Notes: a model not told the origin generated them from the sequence alone. A stretch of 64,000 bases of DNA from Flaviflexus salsibiostraticola (GCF_003952265.1 NZ_CP034438.1:2170001-2234000), one strand, 5' to 3'. Numbered from the stretch's first letter, positions 50,910-60,197 are shown. Numbers and translations: made by a program.

Positions 50910-51557
50910 TCAGGAGAAGACGTCGGCGATGGGCGTGTCCCCGTCGATGAATCCGATCGTCCTGCCGATCGAGGCCGGTGAGTCCAACGCGGCGGCGATG
51001 GCGAGTGCGACGTTGCCGCGTGAGGTGTCGGTTGACCCGGTGGCGCCGCCCTCGATGACCGTGATCCGCCCGGTCGGCTCCTCGAGGGTGAGGCTGCCCG
51101 GGCCGAGGATCGTGTAGTCGAGTCCCGAACCGCGCAGGTGCTCATCGGCCTCCGCCTTCGACTGGGCATAGGTGTAGAACGGCTCCGATTCTGGGATGCC
51201 GTGATCAAGGCGCGAGTTCAGGTACGACACCATGACGTAGCGGGAGACGCCCGCCTCCTTGGCTGCGTCCATCGACCGTGTCGCGGCCTCGAGGTCGACC
51301 GCCCTCGTCCGGGCAGGGTTTCCGCCGCCGGCGCCGGCCGACCAGATGATGGCGTCATGCCCTCGCATCGCCTCAACGAGATCCTCCCTGTCGGCGGTCT
51401 CGACGTCGAGGACGAGCGGGGTCGCGCCAGTCCTCTCGACATCGGCCGCGTGGTCCGGGTTGCGGATGATGGAGGTGACGGTATGGCCGTCCCCGACGAG
51501 AATCGTCGAGGCCAGCAGGGCAACCCTGCCGTGCCCTCCGAAGATCAGGTGCTTCAT
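50910..51557 (-). CDS. NAD(P)-binding protein, atypical SDR (YwnB/NmrA-like)
   Basis: A 215-residue protein with the atypical SDR dinucleotide motif at the N-terminus (LIFGGHGRVALLASTILVGDGH), an ESAGAG-like WSAGAGGGNP loop, and YTYAQSKAEADEHLRGSGLDYTILGPG, the YxxxK-like segment of this subgroup. Such proteins act as NADP-dependent sensors or reductases; substrate unknown. It stands alone between the TetR gene and mshA. The ATG at 51557 follows AAGGAGA. Confidence 0.88.
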   Translation of the reverse strand: MKHLIFGGHGRVALLASTILVGDGHTVTSIIRNPDHAADVERTGATPLVLDVETADREDLVEAMRGHDAIIWSAGAGGGNPARTRAVDLEAATRSMDAAKEAGVSRYVMVSYLNSRLDHGIPESEPFYTYAQSKAEADEHLRGSGLDYTILGPGSLTLEEPTGRITVIEGGATGSTDTSRGNVALAIAAALDSPASIGRTIGFIDGDTPIADVFS

Positions 51558-51735
51558 GTGTTCTCCTTCGTCAGCGTGGAACCAACCCTAAGAGGCAGTG
51601 GCGGCCGTCTCGAGCGATTCATCTGTCAGCCAAGACCGGCGAGATTTCGGCGGCATTGTGGGCCTCTAATGTGGGGGAACGTTATATTGGGTGTCACTGC
51701 TGGCGGCCTGGCCGGCTGACTCTTTGGGAGGCTGC

Positions 51736-52911
51736 ATGCCCGCTCTGCGGATCGCGCTCACTGTCCTGCATACGTCCCCGGTCCTCCAGCCGGGTATGGG
51801 GGAGGCGGGCGGGCTCAACGTCTATCTCCTCAACACCGCCCAGCACCTTGCTGCCGACGGCCACGACGTCACTCTCATCACCCGCAGAGACAGCCCTGAG
51901 CTCCCGGACTCCGTCGAGCTCGGCCCTCATCTGCGCCTCGTCTACCTGTCGGCAGGACCGGAGCATCCCCTGGCGAAGGCCGATTCGGAGCAGCTGATCG
52001 AGCCGTTCACGGCGGCGCTCGACGCATGGTGGGAGCCGGTCGATATCATCCACTCCCATCACTGGTTCGCGGGAGCGGCCGCGATCCCGGTCGCCAAGAA
52101 GAGGGGCGTCCCCCACATCCAGAGCTACCACTCCGTCGCGGCGCCGGTCGGTGAGGACTGGGGTGCGGGCGAACAGCCCGAGTCGCCCGGGAGGCCCGTC
52201 GGGGAGAGGTTCATCGCCCGCGAGTCCGACCGCATCGTCGCTGTCAGCCGCTTCGAGGCGGACACGATCATTGCCCGCTACGGAGCCGATCCCGAGCGCT
52301 TCTCGATCGTCCACCCCGCTGTCGATGCTGAGACTTTCCATCCCGCCCCACTCGATCCGACGTCCTACGTCGTCTTCGCGGCGCGGCTCCAGCCGCTCAA
52401 GGGCGTCGACCTCGCGATCAGGGCGCTTGCGGAGATCCCGGAGGCGAAGCGCCCTCGCCTCGTCATCGCCGGGGAGCCCGCCTCCGACTTCCCCGGATAC
52501 ACAGAGCAGGTGCGTGCCCTCGTCGCCGATCTCGGCCTCGAGTCCTTCATCGACTACCGGGGCTCGATGGGCAGGGATGAGCTGGCGCGGCTGCTCGCCG
52601 GGGCCCGCATGCTCCTCAACCCGAGCCATTCCGAGACATACGGGATGATCAACGTCGAGGCCGCCGCCTGCGGCACCCCGGTCGTCGCCTCACATGTGGG
52701 CGGAATGGTCGATTCCGTCCGCGATGGCGAGAGCGGCTACCTCATCCCCTCGCGGGATCCCGTGCAATGGGCGAGCGCCATGGAGAGAATTCTCGACGAC
52801 CCCACGCTGCGCGAACGGCTCGGCCGTTCGGCCCGGGAGTTCGCGCTCAGTCGGGGATGGCGGGAAGCCGCCCGCGAATTGGCCGACGTCTACCGAGGGG
52901 AAATGTCATGA
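51736..52911 (+). CDS. mshA: D-inositol-3-phosphate glycosyltransferase, MshA-like
   Basis: A 391-residue GT4 glycosyltransferase. The start ATG at 51736 follows GGGAGG. The N-terminal LTVLHTSPVLQPGMGEAGGLNVYLL is the MshA signature; the GT-B catalytic Glu region is NPSHSETYGMINVEAAACGTPVVAS. MshA joins UDP-GlcNAc to inositol 3-phosphate as the first step of mycothiol synthesis; a phosphatase (MshA2), MshC and MshD must lie elsewhere. It overlaps the downstream PIG-L deacetylase gene by 4 nt, which fits GlcNAc-Ins followed by deacetylation. Cytoplasmic. Confidence 0.87.
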   Translation: MPALRIALTVLHTSPVLQPGMGEAGGLNVYLLNTAQHLAADGHDVTLITRRDSPELPDSVELGPHLRLVYLSAGPEHPLAKADSEQLIEPFTAALDAWWEPVDIIHSHHWFAGAAAIPVAKKRGVPHIQSYHSVAAPVGEDWGAGEQPESPGRPVGERFIARESDRIVAVSRFEADTIIARYGADPERFSIVHPAVDAETFHPAPLDPTSYVVFAARLQPLKGVDLAIRALAEIPEAKRPRLVIAGEPASDFPGYTEQVRALVADLGLESFIDYRGSMGRDELARLLAGARMLLNPSHSETYGMINVEAAACGTPVVASHVGGMVDSVRDGESGYLIPSRDPVQWASAMERILDDPTLRERLGRSAREFALSRGWREAARELADVYRGEMS

Positions 52912-53666
52912 GCCCGATCGAGAACCTCGGCGAGCGAGCACTCTTCGTCCACGCCCACCCCGACGACGAGACCCTGTCCACCGGCTCCCTCATCGCAGCC
53001 TGCGCCCACCGCGGCATCGAGGCCCACGTTGTCACGTGCACGCGCGGCGAGCGCGGTGAAGCCGTCACCGGCGTCGTCCCCGCCGGCATCACCCGCAAGG
53101 AGCTCACCGAGTTCCGGGAGCGGGAGCTCGCGCTCGCAGTCAGTGTCCTCGGCGTGGCCGGGCATCACTGGCTCGGCCAGGCCCCCGCCCGGGCGGTTGG
53201 CCGGGACGACCGCAGGTACAGCGACTCGGGCATGGTGTGGCTTTCAGAGGGCGTTGCGGGCCCCGCCGGCCATGACGATGATTCGATGTTCACGGCGGCG
53301 AGCCTCGACGAGGCCACGGGTGATCTTGCCGCTCTCATCCGCGCCATCCGCCCGACCTCGGTCATCTCCTATGACGACGCGGGCACGTACGGGCACCCGG
53401 ACCACGTCCAGGCCCACCGGGTCGCGGCCCGGGCCGCCCGCGACGAGGACATCCCCTTCTTCGAGATCGCGTCCGACCCGCGGGACCCCGGCTTCGAGGC
53501 AATCGAGCTCCACGAGCACCTCGATATCGTGCTCGATGCGCTCTCGAAGTATCGCAGCCAGCTGACGATCTATCCGGACCACATCGAGCATGTGGGCGGC
53601 CAGCGTCAGGAGTTCTCCACGGCGGTTGGCATCAGGCGCGCCGAGACGGAGGGTGGCCGAGCATAG
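52908..53666 (+). CDS. mshB: PIG-L family deacetylase, MshB-like
   Basis: A 252-residue zinc deacetylase. The zinc motif is VHAHPDDETLS with the conserved His-Pro-Asp-Asp-Glu; the third ligand His is in YGHPDHVQAHRVA. MshB removes the acetyl group from GlcNAc-inositol in mycothiol synthesis; the related Mca cleaves mycothiol S-conjugates. The ATG overlap (52908-52911) with the MshA-like gene favours MshB. It is shorter than mycobacterial MshB (about 300), so Mca-like or another PIG-L role remains possible. Confidence 0.8.
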   Translation: MSPIENLGERALFVHAHPDDETLSTGSLIAACAHRGIEAHVVTCTRGERGEAVTGVVPAGITRKELTEFRERELALAVSVLGVAGHHWLGQAPARAVGRDDRRYSDSGMVWLSEGVAGPAGHDDDSMFTAASLDEATGDLAALIRAIRPTSVISYDDAGTYGHPDHVQAHRVAARAARDEDIPFFEIASDPRDPGFEAIELHEHLDIVLDALSKYRSQLTIYPDHIEHVGGQRQEFSTAVGIRRAETEGGRA

Positions 53667-53837
53667 GAGCCTGGCGGACGCGGAGCCGGTACTGGATCGC
53701 AGTCGCCTGCTCCGGCTCGGCGGTCGTCTGTCTGTCCGACATCGCGGCCGACGACTGCCGGCATGTCGCGCCCGGTCGTCGGTTCAGGCGGGCAGGCGCA
53801 TCCTCACGAGCACACGCTCACATGTGCTGACAGGCGT
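53667..53837. other. Intergenic gap between convergent mshB and brnQ
   Basis: 171 nt with no gene; no strong terminator hairpin was recognised. Confidence 0.35.
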
Positions 53838-55214
53838 CTATTTGTAGATGAGGACCGGCAGTTCATCCCCGCCCTTGACGGGCCGGAGCCTGCCCTGGGA
53901 GAGGTCGAGGAGGATCCCGATGGCGGCGGCCACAAGGGCTGGGACCACCCAGGCCATGTTGACCGATCCGGCGGGCAGCAGGTCGAGCCAGTCCCGCAGG
54001 CCCTCGAACACGGGGATCTGCGTCGCCCACAGTGCCTCGGGGATGGCGACGATCGCAGCGGTCCACGCCGACAGGCGGTAGGTCCAGTGGAGCCTGCCCG
54101 GCGTCACCACATCGAGCAGGGCGATGGCGATGATGCAGATGGCGATGGGGTAGAGCAGCTGGTTGACGGGGGTGACGATCTCGAGGATCGTCTCCAGTCC
54201 CAGGTTGGCGAGGCTGAGCGCGACGAAGGTCTGGACGAGGACGAGAGTCGGGTGCGTGAGCTTGGGGAACAGCTTGCGGAAATACTGGGACGAGGCGCCG
54301 ATGAGGCCGATCGCGGTCGTCAGGCAGGCGAGGATCGCAACTGCTGAGAACACCGCCTGGCCGACTGGGCCGAGCGCCTCGGAGGCGGCGTACGCCAGTC
54401 CAGCCGCTCCGTCGGTCAATCCCTGACCGGCGACCCGTGTGCCGACGGCGGCGAGACCGAGGTAGACGATCGCGAGGCCGATGCCGGCCGTGCCCGCCGC
54501 GAGTGTTGACCTCCAGATCAGCCTGCGCCGCGAGGTGAAGCCGGCCCGGGCGAGGGCGGAGAGGATGACGCCCGAGAACACGAGCGAGGCGATCGCGTCC
54601 ATCGTGTAGTAGCCCTGGAGAAGCCCAGCCGGGAGGGGATCGCTCGCATAGTCCTCCGCCGGAGGAACGCTCACCGGGTCCATCGTCACCAGAGCCGTGA
54701 CGATGAGGATGGCGAGCACGATGAGGAGCGCCGGGGTCAGGTACGTGCCGAGCCGGTCGACGAGCCTGCCGGGGTTGAGGGCGATGATGCCGACGGCGGC
54801 GAAGAAGATGACGGTGTAGATGAAGAGGTCGGCCTGGGTGGTCTCGCCGCCCGCCCCTCCCGCCAGGATCGGCGCGGCCGCCATCTCGAAGCTCACCGTC
54901 GCGACCCGGGGGATCGCGTAGAGCATGCCGGTCGACAGGAAGATCGCGATCGTGAAGACGAGGCTCGGATACGTGCCGATGCGGGAGGCGATCCCGTCGT
55001 GCTCACCGCGCCGCTGCGTCGATGCGGCGATCATGCCGAGCACGGGCAGGGCGACGCCGGTGAGGAGGAAGCCGATGATGACGGGGGTGACATTCTCCCC
55101 GGCTGTCATGCCGATCATCGCGGGGAAGATGAGGTTTCCGGCGCCGAAGTACATGGCGAAGAGCGCGAGTCCGGTGACGAGGATCGCGACTGGTTTGGAC
55201 TGTCTCTCGGGCAT
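53838..55214 (-). CDS. brnQ: Branched-chain amino acid transporter BrnQ (LIVCS family)
   Basis: A 458-residue membrane protein with about 12 helices. Landmarks: ILVTGLALFAMYFGAGNLIFPAMIG at the N-terminus, GVALPVLGMIAAS, QGYYTMDAIASLVFSGVILSAL and the IGLIGASSQYF segment. It imports leucine, isoleucine and valine with Na or H. The start is one of two adjacent ATGs (55217/55214) after GGAGG; the second has better spacing. Longer in-frame starts upstream cross a terminator hairpin and are rejected. Single gene. Confidence 0.93.
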   Translation of the reverse strand: MPERQSKPVAILVTGLALFAMYFGAGNLIFPAMIGMTAGENVTPVIIGFLLTGVALPVLGMIAASTQRRGEHDGIASRIGTYPSLVFTIAIFLSTGMLYAIPRVATVSFEMAAAPILAGGAGGETTQADLFIYTVIFFAAVGIIALNPGRLVDRLGTYLTPALLIVLAILIVTALVTMDPVSVPPAEDYASDPLPAGLLQGYYTMDAIASLVFSGVILSALARAGFTSRRRLIWRSTLAAGTAGIGLAIVYLGLAAVGTRVAGQGLTDGAAGLAYAASEALGPVGQAVFSAVAILACLTTAIGLIGASSQYFRKLFPKLTHPTLVLVQTFVALSLANLGLETILEIVTPVNQLLYPIAICIIAIALLDVVTPGRLHWTYRLSAWTAAIVAIPEALWATQIPVFEGLRDWLDLLPAGSVNMAWVVPALVAAAIGILLDLSQGRLRPVKGGDELPVLIYK

Positions 55215-55250
55215 CATGTCCTCCACGTGTCGAGGTGATGTTACCGCCGC

Positions 55251-55279
55251 TGACCCCGCCCCTGACAGGGGCGGGGTCA
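55251..55279 (-). terminator. 12-bp terminator between the P450 and brnQ genes
   Basis: TGACCCCGCCCC (55251-55262) pairs with GGGGCGGGGTCA (55268-55279) around TGACA. Confidence 0.85.
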
Positions 55280-55329
55280 CAGTGAGAGAAGCTTCGCCGG
55301 GGCGCGATGGCGATGCGCCCCCGGCCTGC

Positions 55330-56433
55330 CTAGGGGCGCCGGGGGACTCGCCGGACCGGGACGGAGGAGTATCCGCCCGCGGGTGCCTCTTCGCGGGCCG
55401 CGACACCGTTGAGCGTCAGATCTCCGCCGCGCAGGAGCGCGACGAGCGCTGCCCGCAGCTCAAGAGTCGACAGCGTCCGGCCCGGGCACACGTGCGGGCC
55501 CGCCCCGTAGACGAGGTTGCGCGGCGCGTTGCCCACCGGGTCGTACGCGTCCGGATCGCCGAATGCGCGGGGATCGCGGTTGGCCGCCGTCCAGTGAATA
55601 TGGACGAGCGAGTCGGCCGGAATGTCCTGACCGGCGAGCGTGACATCTGCCGTCGTCCTGCGCCGGTTGGTGAGGAACGGATCGTCGATGCGGAGGATCT
55701 CGTCGAGCGCCATGTCGAGCGCCCGCGTGCCCCCCTCCTCGTCGGAGCGGCGAAGGTCGCCTGCGATCGCGTGGTGGGTCGCGAGGAAGTGGGCGACGAT
55801 CCCGATCGAGTACGTGATCGATCCGAGATCGCCCGCGGTCCAGTTGCGCAGGATCGAGACGATCTCGGCGGGTGTCAGCGGCCGCTGTGCGCCGTCCTCC
55901 TCGACCGTGTCGGCCATGAGTGCCGCTGTCGCGGCGCCCGGAGTATCGGCGACGATTCGGCGGACGATCGATTCGAACTGCTCGGCGACGGCCGCGGTGC
56001 GGGCGTACACGCCGGATCGCGTGGCCGCCTGATTCTCGGAGATCCACGCGAGCAGCTCATCCTCGTACGACTCATCCCAGCCCAGCCAGCTGCTCTGGCA
56101 TCGGACGGCGACGAGGCTGCCGAAGACGTTGGCGTCGAAGCTGTCGCCCATCGTCGCGTCCACGTCGAGGGCGATCCGCTCGAACTCGGGATAGAGCGGA
56201 CGGATCGCGTCATCGGAGAGGTGTCGGTCGATGACGGCGCGGAAGCGGCGGTGCTCGTCGCCGTCCATCCCATTCGGGACGCTCAGGTGGCGCGAGACTC
56301 GGCTCGAGAAGGTGGCGGGATCCTCGGCGACGCGGCGAGCCTCCTCGTTGCCCCAGACTGTCCACGAACCGCTGTCGTGGGAGACGGGGCAGCGAGCGAG
56401 GCTGCGATCGCCGAGCGTTCTGGCGTCAGTCAT
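55330..56433 (-). CDS. Cytochrome P450
   Basis: A 367-residue P450, shorter than the usual 400 because the N-terminal beta region is reduced. The ExxR pair is E245-R248 (ALDEILRID), the I-helix segment is NWTAGDLGSITYSIG (about 198-211) and the heme loop is VYGAGPHVCPGRTL with Cys C316. No membrane anchor, so it is a soluble bacterial P450 needing a ferredoxin system that is not encoded nearby. The I-helix lacks the usual acidic-Thr pair in its normal form (G-S-I-T), so the oxygen chemistry may be unusual. It starts 17 nt after the DUF2249 gene and is probably co-transcribed. Confidence 0.9.
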   Translation of the reverse strand: MTDARTLGDRSLARCPVSHDSGSWTVWGNEEARRVAEDPATFSSRVSRHLSVPNGMDGDEHRRFRAVIDRHLSDDAIRPLYPEFERIALDVDATMGDSFDANVFGSLVAVRCQSSWLGWDESYEDELLAWISENQAATRSGVYARTAAVAEQFESIVRRIVADTPGAATAALMADTVEEDGAQRPLTPAEIVSILRNWTAGDLGSITYSIGIVAHFLATHHAIAGDLRRSDEEGGTRALDMALDEILRIDDPFLTNRRRTTADVTLAGQDIPADSLVHIHWTAANRDPRAFGDPDAYDPVGNAPRNLVYGAGPHVCPGRTLSTLELRAALVALLRGGDLTLNGVAAREEAPAGGYSSVPVRRVPRRP

Positions 56434-56450
56434 GCGTGAAGGTGAATCCC

Positions 56451-56705
56451 TCAGCCTTCGCGGCAGATCCGGACGACCCACTCGGACGGGCCGTCCTGGA
56501 CGACCTCGTGGCCGAACTCGCCCTCGAGGTCCTGCATCTCACCCAGGAGGGGGTTCGGCATGTGGGGTGCCTTGAGGAGGAGGGTGCCCTTGACGGGCAG
56601 GGCCGAGATCGCGCCGAGGATCGCGGGGTGGCGCACCGAGTGCGGGATCGTCGTGACGTCGAGGGTCTCTTCGAGCAGGTTGCTGTGGTTGCACTGGCAG
56701 GCCAT
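56451..56705 (-). CDS. DUF2249 domain protein
   Basis: An 84-residue protein; start after AAGGAGAATCACC. It has an N-terminal C-x-C pair (MACQCNHSN) and then the DUF2249 core: TLDVTTIPHSVRHPAILGAISAL, PVKGTLLLKAPHMPNPLLGEMQDLEGEFGHE and WVVRICRE. DUF2249 proteins are small TusA-like-fold proteins found near nitric oxide, hemerythrin and anaerobic respiration genes; their role is not settled. It is the first gene of a two-gene operon with a cytochrome P450. The AT-rich promoter region upstream carries a palindrome (56764-56779). Confidence 0.85.
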   Translation of the reverse strand: MACQCNHSNLLEETLDVTTIPHSVRHPAILGAISALPVKGTLLLKAPHMPNPLLGEMQDLEGEFGHEVVQDGPSEWVVRICREG

Positions 56706-56763
56706 GGTGATTCTCCTTGAGGGTGATAAGAAAAGAACACCATTAATTTAACACGAGAAAAAC

Positions 56764-56779
56764 GGGTTTTAATAAACCC
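56764..56779. promoter_or_regulatory. Palindrome in the AT-rich promoter of the DUF2249-P450 operon
   Basis: GGGTTT-TAAT-AAACCC, with AT-rich ATTAATTTAAC nearby (56742-56752). The AT content stands out against the GC-rich surroundings. A candidate operator. Confidence 0.45.
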
Positions 56780-56835
56780 TGGGGTGAATGACGCCTCACC
56801 GCGGCTTAGACTCAAGCAGATCGAAGGAGTGTGGA

Positions 56836-58047
56836 ATGGCGGTTGATGACGTGATCGATGCCCTCAGTGAGGGTCGGGACGCCCGGGTCGAGCTCTACAA
56901 GGAGCTGCACCGGTCGCCGGAGCTGTCGATGGCCGAGTACGGGACGGCTGATCGCATCGAGCAGGAGCTGACGAGGCTCGGCCTCGAGCCGGTCCGCATC
57001 GGCGAGACCGGGGTCCTCGCGATCATCGACAACGGCGAGGGGCCCGTCGTCGCCATGCGCGCCGACATCGATGGCCTGCCGGTCGCCGAAGCCTCGGGCG
57101 CGGACTATGCGTCGACCGCGACCGCCGTCCTCGACGGCGAGACGGTGCCGACGATGCACGCCTGCGGTCACGACGTCCACATCGTCAGCCTCCTCGGCGC
57201 GATCGAGGCGCTGCTCGCGCGCGGCGATGCGTGGAGCGGCACCTTCGTCGCCGTCTTCCAGCCGGGCGAGGAGACCGCGGAGGGCGCTCGGAGCATGGTG
57301 GCCGCCGGCCTCGTCGATGCCATGCCGCAGCCGGATGTCTTCCTCGGCCAGCACGTCATGCCGACGATCCCGCTCGGGACGGTCGCCGCCCGCTCGGGCC
57401 CGTTCATGAGCGCCGCCGCCTCGATCCGGATCACCGTCCACGGCCGGGGCACGCACGGGTCGATGCCCGACGCCGGCATCGACCCCATTGTCCTCGCCTC
57501 GTCGATCGTCCTGCGGCTCCAGACGATCGTCGCCCGCGAGATCGCGCCGTCGCAGACCGCCGTCGTCACGGTCGGGTCGATCCGGGCCGGATCGAAGTCG
57601 AATATCATCCCCGACTCGGCGACCCTGCTCGTCAATACGCGGGCCTTCGACGCGGACGTGGCCGCACACCTCCACTCCGCCATCGAGCGCATCGTCCGCG
57701 CCGAATGCGCGGCATCGCGCTCCCCGAAGGAGCCGGAGATCGAGTATTACGACCACTTTCCCCTCACGGTCAACGATGAGGCTGTGACAGAGAAGGTGCG
57801 CCGGTCCTTCGATGAGCACTTCGGCGAGCACCATGTGCCGGTCGGGGCGATGGCAGGCTCGGAGGACTTCTCGATCCTCCCCGCGGCGTTCAACGCGCCC
57901 TCCTGCTTCTGGGTGCTCGGCGGCTTCGCCGACCCGGCGACGGCCCCCGGCAACCATTCCCCGGCCTTCCTCCCCGAACTGGAGTCGCTGGACGTGGGCG
58001 CGAGGGCCATTCTCGTCGCATCCGCGCCCTGGCTCATGCGCTCCTGA
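56836..58047 (+). CDS. M20 family amidohydrolase
   Basis: A 403-residue zinc amidohydrolase/carboxypeptidase, start after GAAGGAG. Landmarks: AMRADIDGLPVAEASG, HACGHDVHIVSLLGA (metal His and Asp), FQPGEETAEGARSMV (catalytic Glu) and the C-terminal AMAGSEDFSILP. Members remove acyl groups from N-acyl amino acids or hippurate-type substrates. Single gene; divergent from the DUF2249-P450 operon with 130 nt between starts. Confidence 0.92.
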   Translation: MAVDDVIDALSEGRDARVELYKELHRSPELSMAEYGTADRIEQELTRLGLEPVRIGETGVLAIIDNGEGPVVAMRADIDGLPVAEASGADYASTATAVLDGETVPTMHACGHDVHIVSLLGAIEALLARGDAWSGTFVAVFQPGEETAEGARSMVAAGLVDAMPQPDVFLGQHVMPTIPLGTVAARSGPFMSAAASIRITVHGRGTHGSMPDAGIDPIVLASSIVLRLQTIVAREIAPSQTAVVTVGSIRAGSKSNIIPDSATLLVNTRAFDADVAAHLHSAIERIVRAECAASRSPKEPEIEYYDHFPLTVNDEAVTEKVRRSFDEHFGEHHVPVGAMAGSEDFSILPAAFNAPSCFWVLGGFADPATAPGNHSPAFLPELESLDVGARAILVASAPWLMRS

Positions 58048-58173
58048 TCACCCGGACGGAGGTCCCGGTCAAGCGCCTCATCTGGACGCATCCTCTCCGT
58101 TAGGCGCGCACGGCGGGACACGTCGGGTCCGTCCGGACTACCGCAGGGCCGCCCGTGCCGCTAGCGTGTGGTC

Positions 58174-58602
58174 ATGGAGATACAGGTGACGTTCGACGCG
58201 AAGGACCCGAGACGGCTGGCTGACTTCTGGGCCTACGTACTCCACTACCGGAGGGACGATCCCCCGGAGGGGTTCGCGACGTGGGAGGAGTTCGCAACCG
58301 CCCACGGCATCCCCGAGGACGAGTGGGAGAACCAGGACGCGATCATCCCCCGGGACGGCACCGGGCCGCGGATCTACTTCCAGCGGGTCCCCGAGCCGAA
58401 GACGGCAAAGAACCGCGTCCATCTCGACGTCCCCGTCGCGCCGACAATGACGGGCGAGCCCTTTATGTCCGTCCTCGAAGCGCGGGCCGATGAACTCGAA
58501 TCCTGGGGCGCAACGAGGCTGCGGCGCCACGAGCCGACGTCGATGAACCGAGGATGGATCGTCATGGCGGATCCGGAGGGCAACGAGTTCTGCCTCGTCT
58601 AG
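58174..58602 (+). CDS. VOC family protein (glyoxalase-like)
   Basis: A 142-residue single-domain VOC protein. EIQVTFDAKDPRRLADFWAYVLHY at the N-terminus and ESWGATRLRR then WIVMADPEGNEFCLV at the end are the glyoxalase-like family 6 pattern common in actinobacteria; function unknown. The start at 58174 has no ribosome binding site, and TAGCGT at 58163-58168 lies 5 nt before, so the mRNA may be leaderless. Confidence 0.85.
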   Translation: MEIQVTFDAKDPRRLADFWAYVLHYRRDDPPEGFATWEEFATAHGIPEDEWENQDAIIPRDGTGPRIYFQRVPEPKTAKNRVHLDVPVAPTMTGEPFMSVLEARADELESWGATRLRRHEPTSMNRGWIVMADPEGNEFCLV

Positions 58603-58663
58603 GATTTCTGCCCGATGCGGGGGGCGGTTGAGTACTGTGGGGAGAGCTCAAAGGAGGGCCTCC

Positions 58664-60196
58664 GTGACACGACTCGACGACGCCATCGGCACGCTGCTCG
58701 GCACACCCGACGCCTGGATCACCACTCGCGCTGAGCGGCCCCGCGCCGACGTGATCTCGCCCCTCGATGGGAGCACCGTCTCGTCCTATCCCATCTGCGA
58801 GCCGGAGGACGTCCGTCACGCGCTCGGCCTCGCCCGCCGGGCGCAGGCCTCCTGGTCGGCGACTCCGCCACGGGAGCGGGCCGCCGTCCTCGCCCGGCTC
58901 GCCCGACACATCTGGGACTGGGAGAAGGAGCTGCTCGACCTCATCCAGGGTGAGAACGGCAAGGTCCGCTCACATGCCTTCGAGGAGCTCAGTGACGTGG
59001 CGACGACGGCCTCGCACTATGCGAAGCACGCGCCGCGGCTCCTGGGGCCTGAGCGGGTACCCGGAGCCGTGCCCCTCCTGTCCCGCACGACCGTTCACCA
59101 CCATCCCGTCGGCATCGTCGCCGTCATCTCGCCGTGGAACTACCCGCTCACGCTCGCGATCTCGGACGCGGTGGCTGCGCTTGCGGCCGGCAACGCGGTC
59201 GTCGTCAAACCCGACTCGAATGCGGTCCTCTGCGCGCTCGCCGCGAAGGCGCTTCTCGAGAGGGCGGGCCTGCCGGCTGACCTGTTCCAGGTTGTCCCCG
59301 GGCCCGGATCGGTCCTCGGCCCGCCGCTCATTGAAGGCTCCGACTACCTCATGTTCACGGGATCGTCGGCAACGGGTCGGATCCTCGCGAAGCAGGCGGG
59401 TGAGCAGCTCATCGGCTTCTCCGCCGAGCTCGGCGGGAAGAACCCGCTCATCGTCCTCGCGGACGCGCCGATGAGGAGGGCCGTCAAGGGCGCAGTCAAG
59501 GCCGTCATCTCCAACTCCGGCCAGCTCTGCATCTCCACCGAGCGCATCTATATCGAAGAGACCGTCTGGGACAGGTTCGTTCCGGCGTTCGTTCGGGCGA
59601 TGAGGAATGTACGGGTCGGTGCGGATTATGCGTGGGCGACGGACATGGGCCCCCTCATCTCCGCGGACCAGCTGGCGGTCGTGACCGAGCACGTGGAGGA
59701 TGCGAGAGCGAAGGGCGCCACCGTGCTCGCCGGCGGCCAGGCCCTTCCCCACATCGCTCCCCACGCCTACGCGCCGACGGTGCTGACCGATGTCACAGAC
59801 AACATGATCGTCGCCCGCAGCGAGACGTTCGGACCGGTTGTCTCTCTGTACCGGGTGCGGGATGCCGAGGACGCCATCGCCCGCGCGAACGACAGTGAGT
59901 ACGGGCTCAAGGCGTCGATCTGGACGAAACCGTCCCGAGGCCAGAAGCTCGGTGCGAGGCTCGAGGCCGGCATCGTCAGCGTCAACGACGGCTACGTCGT
60001 GGCCTGGGGGTCGATGCATGCGCCGATGGGCGGGATGAAGGCGTCCGGCATCGGCCGCAGGCACGGCGAGCAGGGCCTGCTCAAGTACACGGAGCCGCAG
60101 ACAGTGGCGACCTCCCTCATCCACCCGATCCAGGCCCCGCCGCTCGTCGGTGAACGGGCGTGGGCGAGGGTGATGAAGGCTTTTGTGAGGAGATAA
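58664..60196 (+). CDS. Aldehyde dehydrogenase, succinic-semialdehyde type
   Basis: A 510-residue NAD(P)-dependent dehydrogenase. The GTG start at 58664 follows AGGAGG. The catalytic Glu is in GFSAELGGKNP and Cys in SNSGQLCISTERI; cofactor motif GSSATGR lies between. The closest subgroup by these motifs is GabD2-type succinate-semialdehyde dehydrogenase. The next gene, an SDR, begins two nt past its stop, so the two are coupled; a role in aldehyde or lipid-derived carbonyl oxidation is possible. Confidence 0.9.
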   Translation: MTRLDDAIGTLLGTPDAWITTRAERPRADVISPLDGSTVSSYPICEPEDVRHALGLARRAQASWSATPPRERAAVLARLARHIWDWEKELLDLIQGENGKVRSHAFEELSDVATTASHYAKHAPRLLGPERVPGAVPLLSRTTVHHHPVGIVAVISPWNYPLTLAISDAVAALAAGNAVVVKPDSNAVLCALAAKALLERAGLPADLFQVVPGPGSVLGPPLIEGSDYLMFTGSSATGRILAKQAGEQLIGFSAELGGKNPLIVLADAPMRRAVKGAVKAVISNSGQLCISTERIYIEETVWDRFVPAFVRAMRNVRVGADYAWATDMGPLISADQLAVVTEHVEDARAKGATVLAGGQALPHIAPHAYAPTVLTDVTDNMIVARSETFGPVVSLYRVRDAEDAIARANDSEYGLKASIWTKPSRGQKLGARLEAGIVSVNDGYVVAWGSMHAPMGGMKASGIGRRHGEQGLLKYTEPQTVATSLIHPIQAPPLVGERAWARVMKAFVRR

Positions 60197-60197
60197 C

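Noticed and set aside
55215..55406. A 64-residue longer N-terminus for BrnQ
   Set aside because: It would run through a 12-bp terminator hairpin, and a strong GGAGG site precedes the ATG at 55214.
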